Source: Candidatus Jordarchaeales archaeon
GTDB taxonomy: Archaea > Asgardarchaeota > Jordiarchaeia > Jordiarchaeales > Freyrarchaeaceae
Direction of reading: 5' to 3'
Assembly: GCA_038889235.1 (NCBI GenBank)
Contig: JAWAHN010000003.1
Coordinates: 406,058-470,057 of the forward strand
Length of the DNA: 64,000 nucleotides
Of the stretch, positions 8,001 to 17,493 are shown piece after piece. Under the pieces are notes generated by a model. That model did no database searches. It saw only the letters and a list, made by a program, of their open reading frames with translations, and had not been told where the DNA came from. A program made the translations under genes and the position numbers. Position 1 is the first letter of the stretch. Each line of letters begins with the position of its first letter.

Positions 8001-9805
8001 CCGGCCCCCGCCACGTATCTGAAGTAGTCTTCAAATGTAAGCTCAATCCTTGGCTCAACCTTGTAAACCTTGAACCCCTCCGACTCCAAGCGGCTTAAAA
8101 TCCTGTTCAAAACCACCCTATTATCCTTTCCTTCAACAAGTATCTTGTAGTATGGTCCAACTCTGAAAACGTGAGCGACACCTTCAACGCTCTTTATTAC
8201 GTCTTCCGCCCTTGGATCGTCCTCCTCCAGCACGAGGCCTATAGCGTAACCGTTTCCAGGCAGCTTAGAAACGAGCTCCTTCGGTGTCCCAAAGTCCATG
8301 AGCCCCTTCCCCCTTACGAAAACAGCAACTTTGTCGCAGTACTCCGCTTCGGAGGGGTAATGTGTTATTACAACGAGCGTTGTACCATATGTCTCGTTGA
8401 TCTTCTCCAGGTAACTCCAGAGCTCGTGTCTTCTAACAAGGTCCAAGCCGCTTGTCGGCTCATCAAGGAAGAGGATTTTCGGGTAGTGGACGAGAGCTAT
8501 TGCTATGCTAACCCTTCTTTTTTCCCCACCGCTTAGCTCCTCTACTTTCATGTTTCCCTTGTGGAATATGTCTAGCTCTTTCAGGATTCGTTTTCCCCTT
8601 TTCACCAGCTCGTCTTCTGGAATCCCGTACTGTCTCCCGAAGTAGACTATGTTCTCCATCGGAGTGAAGTTCTCATACATCCTGCTTAGGTCTTGTGGAA
8701 CGTAGCCTATTAGTGGGGCGACAAACTCCTTCCTAGACGGGGGAAAACCATATATGAGGATTTCCCCAGAGTCTGGTGTTATCTCGCCTATCAGCGCCTT
8801 CATACAGGTGCTTTTCCCACTCCCAGACTCACCAACTATCCCTAGGATTTCTCCTTCCCTCAAGGAGAAAGATACGTCCCTTAAAACAGTTTTCCCGCTA
8901 TATGAAACTGTGAGACCCCGCACCTTTAAAGCATACTCATTGGAGGGGACCATTTCATGTCTCGGTGTTAGGACTACCTTGCTGGCGGCGACATCAACTA
9001 TTCTCGAGCTCTCAGATACCCTTAAAAGCACGGTTATTGTTTGCTCCACAATCTCCCTTACTTTTCTCCGCACCCTGGCTGCAGCCGCGCTACTCGTGAC
9101 AACGCTTAGCCCGCAGCGGCTTAGCAGCAGGCGGACGTTTTCCAGCATTCTCCTAAAGTAGAAGTTAACGAGGAGTATGAGAACTTTTCTCGCCAGAAAC
9201 TCAAGCTGGTATCTCAGTGACGGACGTCCAACCGACACTAAGACACCCTTTAGCTCGCGCCCCCCTATTACGCCTTTGTTCACGGACATTACGAAGAACT
9301 TTTTTAGAGGATTGTCCTCAACCACTAGAATTTCGCCTTCACCCGTGAAGTCGGTGTTGCTGTGAAGCCACACACCTTCCACAGTGCAGTGAACTTTCAT
9401 CAGTGGGGTAACTTTCCGAAGCCACTTGACAGCGTGGCTGAGCTCGCTGCCGTCAAAGAACTTAAGCTGAGAGGTGGACTTCTTCAGCCTGTTCCTGAAA
9501 ACGATGTTAGCCGCCTGAACGTCGCACTTAGAGCGCGGCCCACCGACGGTGATGACGACGCCTTTCTCGATGCGCTTACTTCCACGCACACCGTGGTCTA
9601 ACATCACTACAAAAAACTTCCTGAAGGGGCGCGAGTAAACTTTCAATACGCGGCCCGTGCCCCTAAACGATTCACCGCTCTTCCGCCAGACGCCATTAAG
9701 TACGACGTCTATGATGTTTCCTTCCCTCTCCTGGCACCATTTAACGGCACGGGCAATCATCCTCCCAGTGAAGAAGGCTTCCTCGGAGAAGCCCTTAGAC
9801 GACAT
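7997..9805 (-). CDS. ABC transporter ATP-binding protein with duplicated N-terminal domain
   Basis: About 602 residues, nearly twice the length of an ordinary ABC ATPase. The ATPase half begins near residue 290 and has Walker A GESGSGKST, Q-loop GYVPQD, signature ELSGGEKRR, Walker B ILFLDEPTSGLD and switch His ITHYPSE. The N-terminal 200 residues hold two related copies of an approximately 85-residue unit; both carry AVKW, GVW, F.G.G, KKFFV/RKFFV and V.VG.P at matching positions. A helical, partly hydrophobic stretch joins them to the ATPase. No known domain was recognised in the repeats. It is first in the operon. Start taken at ATG 9805; GTG 9814 is possible. Confidence 0.85.
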   Translation of the reverse strand: MSSKGFSEEAFFTGRMIARAVKWCQEREGNIIDVVLNGVWRKSGESFRGTGRVLKVYSRPFRKFFVVMLDHGVRGSKRIEKGVVITVGGPRSKCDVQAANIVFRNRLKKSTSQLKFFDGSELSHAVKWLRKVTPLMKVHCTVEGVWLHSNTDFTGEGEILVVEDNPLKKFFVMSVNKGVIGGRELKGVLVSVGRPSLRYQLEFLARKVLILLVNFYFRRMLENVRLLLSRCGLSVVTSSAAAARVRRKVREIVEQTITVLLRVSESSRIVDVAASKVVLTPRHEMVPSNEYALKVRGLTVSYSGKTVLRDVSFSLREGEILGIVGESGSGKSTCMKALIGEITPDSGEILIYGFPPSRKEFVAPLIGYVPQDLSRMYENFTPMENIVYFGRQYGIPEDELVKRGKRILKELDIFHKGNMKVEELSGGEKRRVSIAIALVHYPKILFLDEPTSGLDLVRRHELWSYLEKINETYGTTLVVITHYPSEAEYCDKVAVFVRGKGLMDFGTPKELVSKLPGNGYAIGLVLEEDDPRAEDVIKSVEGVAHVFRVGPYYKILVEGKDNRVVLNRILSRLESEGFKVYKVEPRIELTFEDYFRYVAGAG

Positions 9806-9894
9806 GTCAACCACACGCCTTCAAGAACTAAACCACGACAAGCAATTAACAGAAGAGAAGAGGAGGAAGAAAAATGTTCGGTGCAAGTTGCCCA

Positions 9895-10779
9895 TTACTG
9901 TTGCATTTTCAGCTGGGTGAATTTCCGAGCAACATAGAGAAGTAAAGCCAAAGTGATTACCGTTATCACTGCCTCGACTGTCAGGATATCTAGTACGTTT
10001 AATTGGTATAATACTGCGAACAAGTCGACCAGTATGTGCAAGCCAACCGCTGCGAGGTAGAATTTCGCTGTTTGGTTTTTGGCGAGACCCCAGCCGACGA
10101 TGCCAGTCAGTGAGCCGTGAAGCAGTACAACAACAGCCCTCTCGTAAACAGCTAAAGCAGGGAGCGAGAAGATTTGAGGAGTAAAGCAGAGCCCCACCAG
10201 GCTATAAGTGATTAAAAGTATCTTGAGGTCGACGAGCTGCAATAGGAGCTCTGGGGCTGTAAACTGCGCTATGAGCATTAACATCAACTCCTCCTGAGTC
10301 TCGGCGAAGAACAATGCTATGAACGAGGCTTCTTGTACAGCTTTCTGGATGAACGGCCTTGCATACCACAGAAGTGGGACAGTATATGTTAGAGTGGAAA
10401 TCGAGAGAGAGGTGCCTGCGAGCACGAGTAAGGCTTCTCCCGACCCAAAACCTAACCCAGCCGATAGACCATAGAAGGCTCCGTTACTTGGTGTTATAGA
10501 AGCTCTCACCAGTGGGATTAGTAGCACTAGAAGTTTGGCTGCTTCTTCTATGAAGCCCGTTGCTAACAGGTCTACGCCGTAGAGTGCCAATCCTCCGAGG
10601 AAGAGGACGTACAGCTTGCGTAGGTAGGCGACATAGAACATCACCGCTGCTACTATGAATGCCACTAATACTGGTTTAAGAGACTCACCGGAGAACCTCC
10701 ACCTTCGGAGTAGGAGCACCACCACTAGCGGATATAGGATACTGAAGAGCACAGCGAACGCCATGCTTAAACCATCCAT
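9895..10779 (-). CDS. PrsW-like / CPBP-type intramembrane protease homologue
   Basis: A polytopic membrane protein of about 294 residues with eight or nine hydrophobic segments. The pattern is that of the PrsW/YhfC group: FIEEAAKLL (glutamate pair in a membrane helix), YGLSAGLGFGSGEA, then HGSLTG and HILVDLFA, giving the conserved E, H and H/D residues of these putative metalloproteases. Bacterial PrsW cuts anti-sigma factors; archaeal targets are unknown. The longest frame starts at 10968, but the ATG at 10779 is preceded by GGAGGGGTGAAG and a TAATAATATTTATT promoter-like box, and starts directly with a hydrophobic helix, so it is preferred. Confidence 0.72.
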   Translation of the reverse strand: MDGLSMAFAVLFSILYPLVVVLLLRRWRFSGESLKPVLVAFIVAAVMFYVAYLRKLYVLFLGGLALYGVDLLATGFIEEAAKLLVLLIPLVRASITPSNGAFYGLSAGLGFGSGEALLVLAGTSLSISTLTYTVPLLWYARPFIQKAVQEASFIALFFAETQEELMLMLIAQFTAPELLLQLVDLKILLITYSLVGLCFTPQIFSLPALAVYERAVVVLLHGSLTGIVGWGLAKNQTAKFYLAAVGLHILVDLFAVLYQLNVLDILTVEAVITVITLALLLYVARKFTQLKMQQ

Positions 10780-10930
10780 GCACACTTCACCCCTCCCACA
10801 TGTAGGGACAATAAATATTATTAATAATTTTGGTTTGAGACTGTGCGGCCGTATAGTGAACTGATTACCAAAAAGTATATGATTGAGGGATTCCATGTTT
10901 GGAAGATGTCCGCTTGAAGGGGGAGAAGTT

Positions 10931-12031
10931 ATGGCGAAGATCACCGTGTCCATAATAAAGGCGGACATAGGTTCGCTTGCAGGACACCATGTGGTTTACG
11001 ATGAGTGCATCGAAGTGGCGAAGGATTGCTTGCAGAAAGGTGTAGACGAAGGTATAATTCTAGATTACTATGTGACTAACTGCGGCGACGACTTGGAGTT
11101 AATAATGAGCCACAGGAGGGGTGAGTCAAACCCTGAAGTGCACAGGCTGGCTTGGGACACCTTCCTGAAGGCAGCTGAGGTTGCGCGTAAGTTTAAGCTG
11201 TACGCCGCCGGGCAGGATTTGCTAAAGGACACATTTTCAGGGAACGTTAAGGGTATGGGTCCCGGTGTGGCGGAGCTCGAATTTGAGGAGAGGAGGTCGG
11301 ATCCAGTAATATGCTTCATGGCGGACAAGACAGAGCCGGGAGCCTTTAACCTCCCGATGTACAAGATCTTCGCCGACCCGTTTAACACGGCTGGACTAGT
11401 GATAGACCCATCCATGCATGATGGCTTCGTTTTCGAGGTCTACGACGTCATAGACCACCAGTACGTGAGGCTTTCGTGCCCCGAGGAACTCTATGACCTG
11501 CTCGCGATAATAGGGACGCCTGGAAGGTATGTTGTGAGGAAGGTTTACAAAAAGGATGGAACACCTGCAGCGGCCGTATCGACGACGAGGCTTAGTCTCA
11601 TAGCCGGCAAATACGTAGGTAAGGATGACCCGTGCGCAATAGTAAGAGCACAACACGGGCTACCTGCAGTAGGAGAAGTTCTTGAGCCGTTTGCCCTCCC
11701 GTACCTCGTCGCCGGCTGGATGAGAGGAAGCCACCATGGGCCACTAATGCCCGTCTCGCAAAAGGATGCCAAGTGCACACGGTTCGACGGCCCACCGAGG
11801 ATAGTTGCGCTAGGGTTCCAGGTTAGCGACGGTAAGCTTATAGGGCCAGCCGACCTCTTCGACGACCCAGCCTTCGACGAGGCGAGGAGAATGGCAAACC
11901 AGATAGCAGACTACATGAGAAGACATGGACCGTTCATGCCACACAGGCTTGGACCAGAAGAGATAGAATATACTACTCTGCCACAAGTTATCGAGAAGCT
12001 GAAAGACAAATTTGTAAAAGAAGAAGATTAG
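10931..12031 (+). CDS. fbp: Fructose-1,6-bisphosphate aldolase/phosphatase
   Basis: A 366-residue bifunctional enzyme of archaeal gluconeogenesis that condenses the triose phosphates and then removes the 1-phosphate. It is among the most conserved archaeal proteins. Visible blocks are SIIKADIGSLAGHH at the N-terminus, YYVTNCGDDLELIM, GMGPGVAELEFEER, FADKTEPGAFN-type metal and substrate residues (here FMADKTEPGAFNLP), GKYVGKDDP and the closing DEARRMANQIADYMRRHGPF. Start at ATG 10931 after GGGGGAGAAG; an upstream in-frame ATG at 10883 would add 16 unconserved residues. It has its own promoter region between the two divergent genes. The call is firm. Confidence 0.95.
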   Translation: MAKITVSIIKADIGSLAGHHVVYDECIEVAKDCLQKGVDEGIILDYYVTNCGDDLELIMSHRRGESNPEVHRLAWDTFLKAAEVARKFKLYAAGQDLLKDTFSGNVKGMGPGVAELEFEERRSDPVICFMADKTEPGAFNLPMYKIFADPFNTAGLVIDPSMHDGFVFEVYDVIDHQYVRLSCPEELYDLLAIIGTPGRYVVRKVYKKDGTPAAAVSTTRLSLIAGKYVGKDDPCAIVRAQHGLPAVGEVLEPFALPYLVAGWMRGSHHGPLMPVSQKDAKCTRFDGPPRIVALGFQVSDGKLIGPADLFDDPAFDEARRMANQIADYMRRHGPFMPHRLGPEEIEYTTLPQVIEKLKDKFVKEED

Positions 12032-12310
12032 CCCTTTTTCACCTGGACTCAGCATCCAAGAAGCAGAGAAATAAACACGCTACATACATTCCCTTTTTCT
12101 AGTTTTTATTAAAGGATCCAGTTAGTTTTATAAGTGCACGGATTCATTAAGACCCGCTCAGGAAGCGACACGTTGACAAGAGCGTACACGTCCACGACCA
12201 CGCTCCGGTAAGCTCAATTCCAAAACAATAATGTAATAAAGATAAAAGCAAGAAGAGTGCTAAGGCCGTTATAACAGCTATATGGAGAATTAATTACTGC
12301 TTTACTAACT

Positions 12311-12352
12311 ATCTGACCTCCTTCCCGCCCTAAAGGGCGAAGCTTTCGGATG
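12311..12352. repeat. GC hairpin resembling an IS200/IS605-type element end
   Basis: CTGACCTCCTTCCCGCCC is followed by TAAAGGGCGAAGCTTTCGG. The CGCCC and GGGCG arms (12326-12330 and 12335-12339) form a perfect 5-bp stem with a TAAA loop. Similar sequences border TnpA/TnpB elements in many archaea, where the hairpin is the strand-specific end recognised by TnpA. No tnpA or tnpB frame accompanies it, so this would be a solo remnant. The resemblance is from memory and is weak evidence. Confidence 0.3.
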
Positions 12353-12970
12353 TGTAAAAAATGGGCGCTTTATTGAGATTAAAGGAGACCTAAATTTCGT
12401 CTAATTTTCACAAACCTTCTCTTTAGGCAGACTTTGCAAGATTTTCAACTCTATTTTTCTACGCAAAGCTACGTGTGGCTTCCAATCTTCCTCCTGTCAT
12501 GAGCAAATGTTCGTAGGCCTATGCGATTGAAGCAACCTATCTTATGACGGTTTCGCATTCCATAGTGAGGCTTGGAGATGGGTCTGAGTTAAGTGGGTAT
12601 GTTTAGTGGGTTGTTTTCGTTCCTATAACCTTTCCCTCTCGATTAACCCTTTGAGGGCTCCTTTGGGGGGGCCAACTCCCCGCGTCTGAAGGCTCAAAAC
12701 AGCTGCAACCGTCCTACCATTGCTAGTCCGCACTCTCCGTGCTTCATCATCCTGACCGGGATATGAAGCCCCAGAGCAGACTGGGTTTTAGATGACTTAG
12801 CCGGGCTACTAGACGCCCACCAAGAACAAAGCAGTCAACCCACACTTAAACCCATATGCCCCAAAACCACTAACTACGGCGTTGTGAAGCGGTTCGTGCG
12901 ACTAGATTTCCCTTTTTCGTTGTCGTGTCTCAAACTATTCACTTGTTTCTGTGTTGTGTTAGTATCACAA

Positions 12971-12980
12971 ATTTTAAATA
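12971..12980 (+). promoter_or_regulatory. TATA-like box of carAB
   Basis: ATTTTAAATA lies 35-44 bases before the TTG start of carA at 13015, at a distance that allows a short leader with GAGGG as ribosome site (13000-13004). It is the only strongly AT-rich element in this stretch. Confidence 0.55.
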
Positions 12981-13014
12981 ACCATGTTGTAAAAGTCGTT
13001 GAGGGTTTTACGGG

Positions 13015-14157
13015 TTGAAACCGACGGCTCGGCAGGTCAAGAACGCCGCCTTAGTCTTGGAAGACGGCACTTTCTTTCTCGGTTATGGTTTCGGTGCTGT
13101 TGGCCGTGTTTCCGGCGAGGTTGTGTTTAACACTGGTATGGTTGGATATGTGGAGAGTTTAACTGACCCGTCTTATCACGGGCAGATACTCACCCTGACT
13201 TACCCCCTTGTCGGCAACTACGGTGTTCCCTCGTTCAAAGTTGTTGACAAATGGGGGCTACCGGTCTACTTCGAGTCTGATGGTATTAAGGTTCAGGGGT
13301 TGGTGGTTCATGAGTGCTGCAAGACGCCAAGCCACTGGAACTCAGCTGAGAGTCTCGATGAGTGGCTTAGAAGAGAAGGAGTTCCGGGGATAGAAGGCAT
13401 AGACACGAGGATGCTCACTAAGAAGTTGAGGATTAAGGGGGTCATGTTGGGGATACTGGAAGTGTGTGAAAAGGGTGTCGAGCCGGACGTAGACGAGCTT
13501 CTCAGAGAGGTCAAGAAGGTGAGAGACCCAAACGAAAGGAAGCTTGCGTCCGAGGTTTCGTGCAGAGAGCCGGTTGTCTATGGAAATGGTGGGAGGAAAC
13601 GCGTTGTCTTGATAGACTGCGGGGTTAAACTGAGCATCCTACGCCAACTACTCAAGAAGGGGCTAGAGGTGGTTAGGGTACCTTACGGGGTTACAGTTGA
13701 CGAGGTACTGGATTACAGGCCTGACGGGGTTGTCGTAAGCAACGGCCCCGGGGATCCGAGGCGGGCTAACGAGGTCATTGAAACTGTTAGAGGTCTTCTA
13801 GCCGAGGAGGTGCCGGTTTTCGGTATATGTTTAGGCAACCAGATACTGGCGTTGGCCTGCGGGGGGGACACCTATAAGCTTAAGTATGGTCACAGGTCGC
13901 AGAATCAGCCATGCGTGGACGTTAGCACAGGTAGGTGTTATATCACCAGCCAGAACCACGGCTATGCTGTGAGCGAGGAATCGCTGGCTGGAACGGGGCT
14001 CGAAGTATCCTTCATCAACGCTAACGATAGGACTGTTGAGGGTGTTAGACACGGGAAGCTGCCAGCTTTTTCCGTTCAGTTCCACCCCGAGCACTCGCCG
14101 GGGCCTGTGGACACCGAGTGGCTTTTCGACGCCTTTGCAAAAATGATGGGAGGTTAA
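13015..14157 (+). CDS. carA: Carbamoyl-phosphate synthase small (glutaminase) subunit
   Basis: A 380-residue class I glutamine amidotransferase that hydrolyses glutamine and channels ammonia to CarB for pyrimidine and arginine synthesis. The N-terminal half has the CarA-specific TGMVGYVESLTDPSY and GIEGIDTRMLT blocks. The C-terminal half holds the nucleophile elbow FGICLGNQ near residue 273 and the His/Glu pair in QFHPEHSPGP near residue 350. Length is standard. It begins with TTG. carB starts at once after the carA stop, so the two are an operon. All catalytic residues are intact. Confidence 0.96.
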   Translation: MKPTARQVKNAALVLEDGTFFLGYGFGAVGRVSGEVVFNTGMVGYVESLTDPSYHGQILTLTYPLVGNYGVPSFKVVDKWGLPVYFESDGIKVQGLVVHECCKTPSHWNSAESLDEWLRREGVPGIEGIDTRMLTKKLRIKGVMLGILEVCEKGVEPDVDELLREVKKVRDPNERKLASEVSCREPVVYGNGGRKRVVLIDCGVKLSILRQLLKKGLEVVRVPYGVTVDEVLDYRPDGVVVSNGPGDPRRANEVIETVRGLLAEEVPVFGICLGNQILALACGGDTYKLKYGHRSQNQPCVDVSTGRCYITSQNHGYAVSEESLAGTGLEVSFINANDRTVEGVRHGKLPAFSVQFHPEHSPGPVDTEWLFDAFAKMMGG

Positions 14158-17100
14158 GTGATGCCGCGCTTCGAGTGGATTAAAAAAGTCCTGATCCTCG
14201 GAAGTGGGGCCATAAGAATTGGGCAGGCGGGCGAGTTCGACTATTCCGGTAGCCAGGCGCTGAAGGCATTAAAGGAGGAAGGGATACAGACCGTACTAAT
14301 CAACCCGAATGTGGCAACCATCCAGACGGATCTTAGAATGGCTGATAAGGTCTACCTATTACCCGTGACAGTTGACTTCGTTAGGGAGGTTATTGAGCGA
14401 GAGAGGCCCGACGGAATACTACTAGGCTTCGGCGGGCAGACCGCCCTGAACTGCGGAGTCGAGCTAGCTGATAAGGGGATCTTGGAGAAGTATGGCGTTG
14501 AGGTTCTCGGAACCCCTATAGAATCGATAAAAGCTACCGAGGACAGGGAGCTGTTCAGGAGGGCGATGATAGAAGCCAAAGTACCCGTACTCGAGAGCGC
14601 GCCTGCAACGTCTGTTGAGGAGGCTCTTGAAGTAGCTGAGAGAATAGGGTACCCTGTAATAGTGAGGGTTGCATACACCCTTGGTGGGAAAGGTTCAGGC
14701 GTAGCACGCAACCCCAATGAGCTAACTGAGATAGCCAGCAGAGGACTTGCACAGAGCATGATTAGGCAGATTCTAATCGAGAAATATGTTGGAAAGTGGA
14801 AGGAGATCGAGTACGAGGTGGTCAGGGACTACGAAGACAACTGTATTACAGTGTGTAACATGGAGAACATCGACCCAATGGGTGTCCACACAGGGGACTC
14901 GATAGTCGTCGCTCCAAGCCAGACCCTCACGAACAGAGAGTACCACCTTTTAAGGGAGGCGGCAATAAAGGCGGTGAGATATCTGCGCATAGTCGGGGAG
15001 TGCAACATACAATTCGCCCTCCACCCCAAGAGCGAGGAGTTCTACGCGATAGAGATAAACGCCAGGCTGTCGCGCTCATCAGCCCTAGCTTCAAAGGCAA
15101 CCGGATATCCCTTGGCGTACATAGCCGCCAAGCTAGCGATAGGTTACACGCTGCCCGAACTAATGAACAAGGTTACCATGATAACCACCGCATGCTTTGA
15201 GCCAGCCTTAGACTATGTAATTGTGAAGTTCCCCCGCTGGGATCTGCAGAAGTTCATCAATGTTAGCCGCAGCATAGGCCCGCAGATGAAGAGCGTCGGG
15301 GAGGTCATGGCTATAGGGCGCTGCTTCGAGGAAGCTATACAGAAAGCTGTCAGGATGCTCGATATAGGGAAGGTCGGCGTCGTAGGAAACGTCGACGAGG
15401 AAAAGCCGGAGCCTATAGAACACATAGAGTACATACTTGCTAACCCAACAGATGAACGCTTCTTCAAGATAGTCAAGGCGTTAAAGTACGGTTTGAGCGT
15501 GGAGAGAATTTACGAGCTTAGCGGAATAGACCCATGGTTCATCCACAAGATAAAGAACATAGTGGACATGGAAAAGGAGCTTAAGGAAGCGGGGAGGAGG
15601 GGTATCGACAGGCTCAGTGAAGAGGAGCTGAGGGATTTAGTCTCGAGGGCGAAGAGGCTCGGCTTCTCAGACAAGCAGATTGCAAGCTACTTCGGTATGG
15701 ATGAGCTTGAGGTTAGGAGACTGAGGAAGAGACTGGGAGTAATACCGGTAGTTAAGCAAATTGACACGCTGGCGGCGGAGTGGCCTGCAAAGACAAACTA
15801 TCTCTACTTAACTTACGGTGGTAGCGAAGACGACGTATCGTTCGAAGGCGAGGACAAGGTTATTGTTCTTGGCGCTGGGACGTACAGGATAGGAAGCTCT
15901 GTAGAGTTTGACTGGTGTTGCGTCAACACGGTTTTCGCCCTAAAGAAGAACGGCGTGAAAGAAGTTATAATCGTGAACTACAACCCTGAAACTGTATCAA
16001 CAGACTACGACATAAGCGACAAACTATACTTTGAGGAGCTGACTTTTGAGAGGGTCCTCGACATATACGAGAAAGAGAACCCAAGAGGAGTAATAGTGTC
16101 AGTTGGAGGGCAGATCCCGAACAACATAGCCCACAAGCTCGCCAGGGCGGGGGTCAGAATATTCGGGACGGCGGGCGAGGACGTTGATAGGGCGGAAGAC
16201 AGGGCTAAGTTTAGCGCTCTCTTAGAGAGCCTCGGCATACCGCAACCGCCGTGGAGCAAGCTAACATCACTTGAGGAAGCAAAGGAGTTCGCGAGAAAAG
16301 TTGGGTACCCCGTCCTCGTGCGTCCCAGCTACGTCCTGTCTGGCGCCGCTATGAGAGTAGCCTATACTGAGGAGCAACTCGAGGACTTCCTCGTTTTAGC
16401 CTCATCTGTCTCGCGCGAGCACCCTGTAGTGATATCGAAGTTCATAGAAGGAGCGAGAGAGGTTGAAGTTGACGGGGTAAGCGATGGAGAGGATACACTC
16501 ATAGGAGCCATAATAGAGCACGTGGAGGACGCGGGCGTGCACTCCGGGGACGCCACAATGATCATACCGCCCTTCAGCCTCACAGAGGAAGTAATCAAGA
16601 TGATAGAGGAATACACATGCAAGATAGCTTCCGCTCTTAGGATAAAGGGCCCGTTCAACATACAATACCTTGTCAAGGACGGGAAAGTGTACGTCATAGA
16701 GTGCAACCTGAGGGCGTCCCGCTCCATGCCCTATGTCAGCAAGACGATAGGAGTCAACCTCATGGAAGTGGCCGTCCCAGTCATGCTTGGAAAGAAGCTG
16801 AGGGAGCTGAACGTTAAAGTCCCCCGCCGTCTTCCACACTACGGCGTAAAGGTACCGCAGTTCTCGTTCATGAGGCTTGACGGAGCGGACCCAGTGCTCG
16901 GCGTCGAAATGATGTCAACGGGTGAAGTGGCCTGCTTGGGCGACACACTAGAAGAAGCGTTCCTTAAAGCCCTCTTAGCAGCAGAGTTCGAGGTCCCATT
17001 GAACAGTGGCAGAATACTGGTGACGGTTGGTGGTAAAGCGCTTAAACAGGAGATGATCCCCATAGCTAGGAAGCTTGCCGAGATGGGGTACGAGATATAT

Positions 17101-17481
17101 GCCACCGAGCACACTGCTGAGGCGCTCATTAATGCGGGGATAAAGGACGTGAAAGTGGTCTACAAGATAAGTGAGCCGCAGAGGAAGCCCAACATAAGGG
17201 ACTTGATCCTCGAAAGGAAGATAGACTTGGTCATCAACATCCCGAGAACTGGGACGCTTGAAAAGTACGCTGACATGATGAAGGACGAGTATATGATAAG
17301 GAGGAAGGCGACTGAGTACAATATACCGGTCATCACGAACATAAAGATGGCTAAGAGTCTCGTCGCGGCACTTGAAAACTTGAGGAAGAGCGGAAGGAAG
17401 CTCTCGGCAAAATCCCTTAACGAGTACCTTGAAGCCCTGAAGCTTACCGAGAAAAAGCTCGCTGTCTGTGATGGTGGATAG
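14158..17481 (+). CDS. carB: Carbamoyl-phosphate synthase large subunit
   Basis: A full-length 1107-residue enzyme with the expected duplicated ATP-grasp architecture. The first half starts with VLILGSGAIRIGQAGEFDYSGSQ, and the second repeats the theme near residue 575 (VIVLGAGTYRIGSSVEFDWC). An oligomerisation region lies between them, and an MGS-like allosteric domain fills roughly residues 950-1107. Glycine-rich ATP loops (YTLGGKGSGVARN) and metal-binding EINAR/ECNLR blocks are present in both halves. It is not split, unlike in some methanogens. The frame starts with GTG-ATG directly after carA. The glcD-like gene follows 12 bp later. Confidence 0.97.
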   Translation: MMPRFEWIKKVLILGSGAIRIGQAGEFDYSGSQALKALKEEGIQTVLINPNVATIQTDLRMADKVYLLPVTVDFVREVIERERPDGILLGFGGQTALNCGVELADKGILEKYGVEVLGTPIESIKATEDRELFRRAMIEAKVPVLESAPATSVEEALEVAERIGYPVIVRVAYTLGGKGSGVARNPNELTEIASRGLAQSMIRQILIEKYVGKWKEIEYEVVRDYEDNCITVCNMENIDPMGVHTGDSIVVAPSQTLTNREYHLLREAAIKAVRYLRIVGECNIQFALHPKSEEFYAIEINARLSRSSALASKATGYPLAYIAAKLAIGYTLPELMNKVTMITTACFEPALDYVIVKFPRWDLQKFINVSRSIGPQMKSVGEVMAIGRCFEEAIQKAVRMLDIGKVGVVGNVDEEKPEPIEHIEYILANPTDERFFKIVKALKYGLSVERIYELSGIDPWFIHKIKNIVDMEKELKEAGRRGIDRLSEEELRDLVSRAKRLGFSDKQIASYFGMDELEVRRLRKRLGVIPVVKQIDTLAAEWPAKTNYLYLTYGGSEDDVSFEGEDKVIVLGAGTYRIGSSVEFDWCCVNTVFALKKNGVKEVIIVNYNPETVSTDYDISDKLYFEELTFERVLDIYEKENPRGVIVSVGGQIPNNIAHKLARAGVRIFGTAGEDVDRAEDRAKFSALLESLGIPQPPWSKLTSLEEAKEFARKVGYPVLVRPSYVLSGAAMRVAYTEEQLEDFLVLASSVSREHPVVISKFIEGAREVEVDGVSDGEDTLIGAIIEHVEDAGVHSGDATMIIPPFSLTEEVIKMIEEYTCKIASALRIKGPFNIQYLVKDGKVYVIECNLRASRSMPYVSKTIGVNLMEVAVPVMLGKKLRELNVKVPRRLPHYGVKVPQFSFMRLDGADPVLGVEMMSTGEVACLGDTLEEAFLKALLAAEFEVPLNSGRILVTVGGKALKQEMIPIARKLAEMGYEIYATEHTAEALINAGIKDVKVVYKISEPQRKPNIRDLILERKIDLVINIPRTGTLEKYADMMKDEYMIRRKATEYNIPVITNIKMAKSLVAALENLRKSGRKLSAKSLNEYLEALKLTEKKLAVCDGG

Positions 17482-17493
17482 AGGTGATACCTT

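Larger units (their letters stand above)
12032..13014. other. 983-bp gene-poor intergenic region
   Basis: No intact gene was recognised. The interval holds one short GC hairpin resembling the end of an IS200/IS605 element (12311-12352), a stretch near 12640-12800 whose minus strand keeps a short arginine-rich open frame without a recognisable family, and the carA promoter at the right edge. The segment may be the grave of a transposon, but no transposase motif survived that I can name. Confidence 0.5.
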
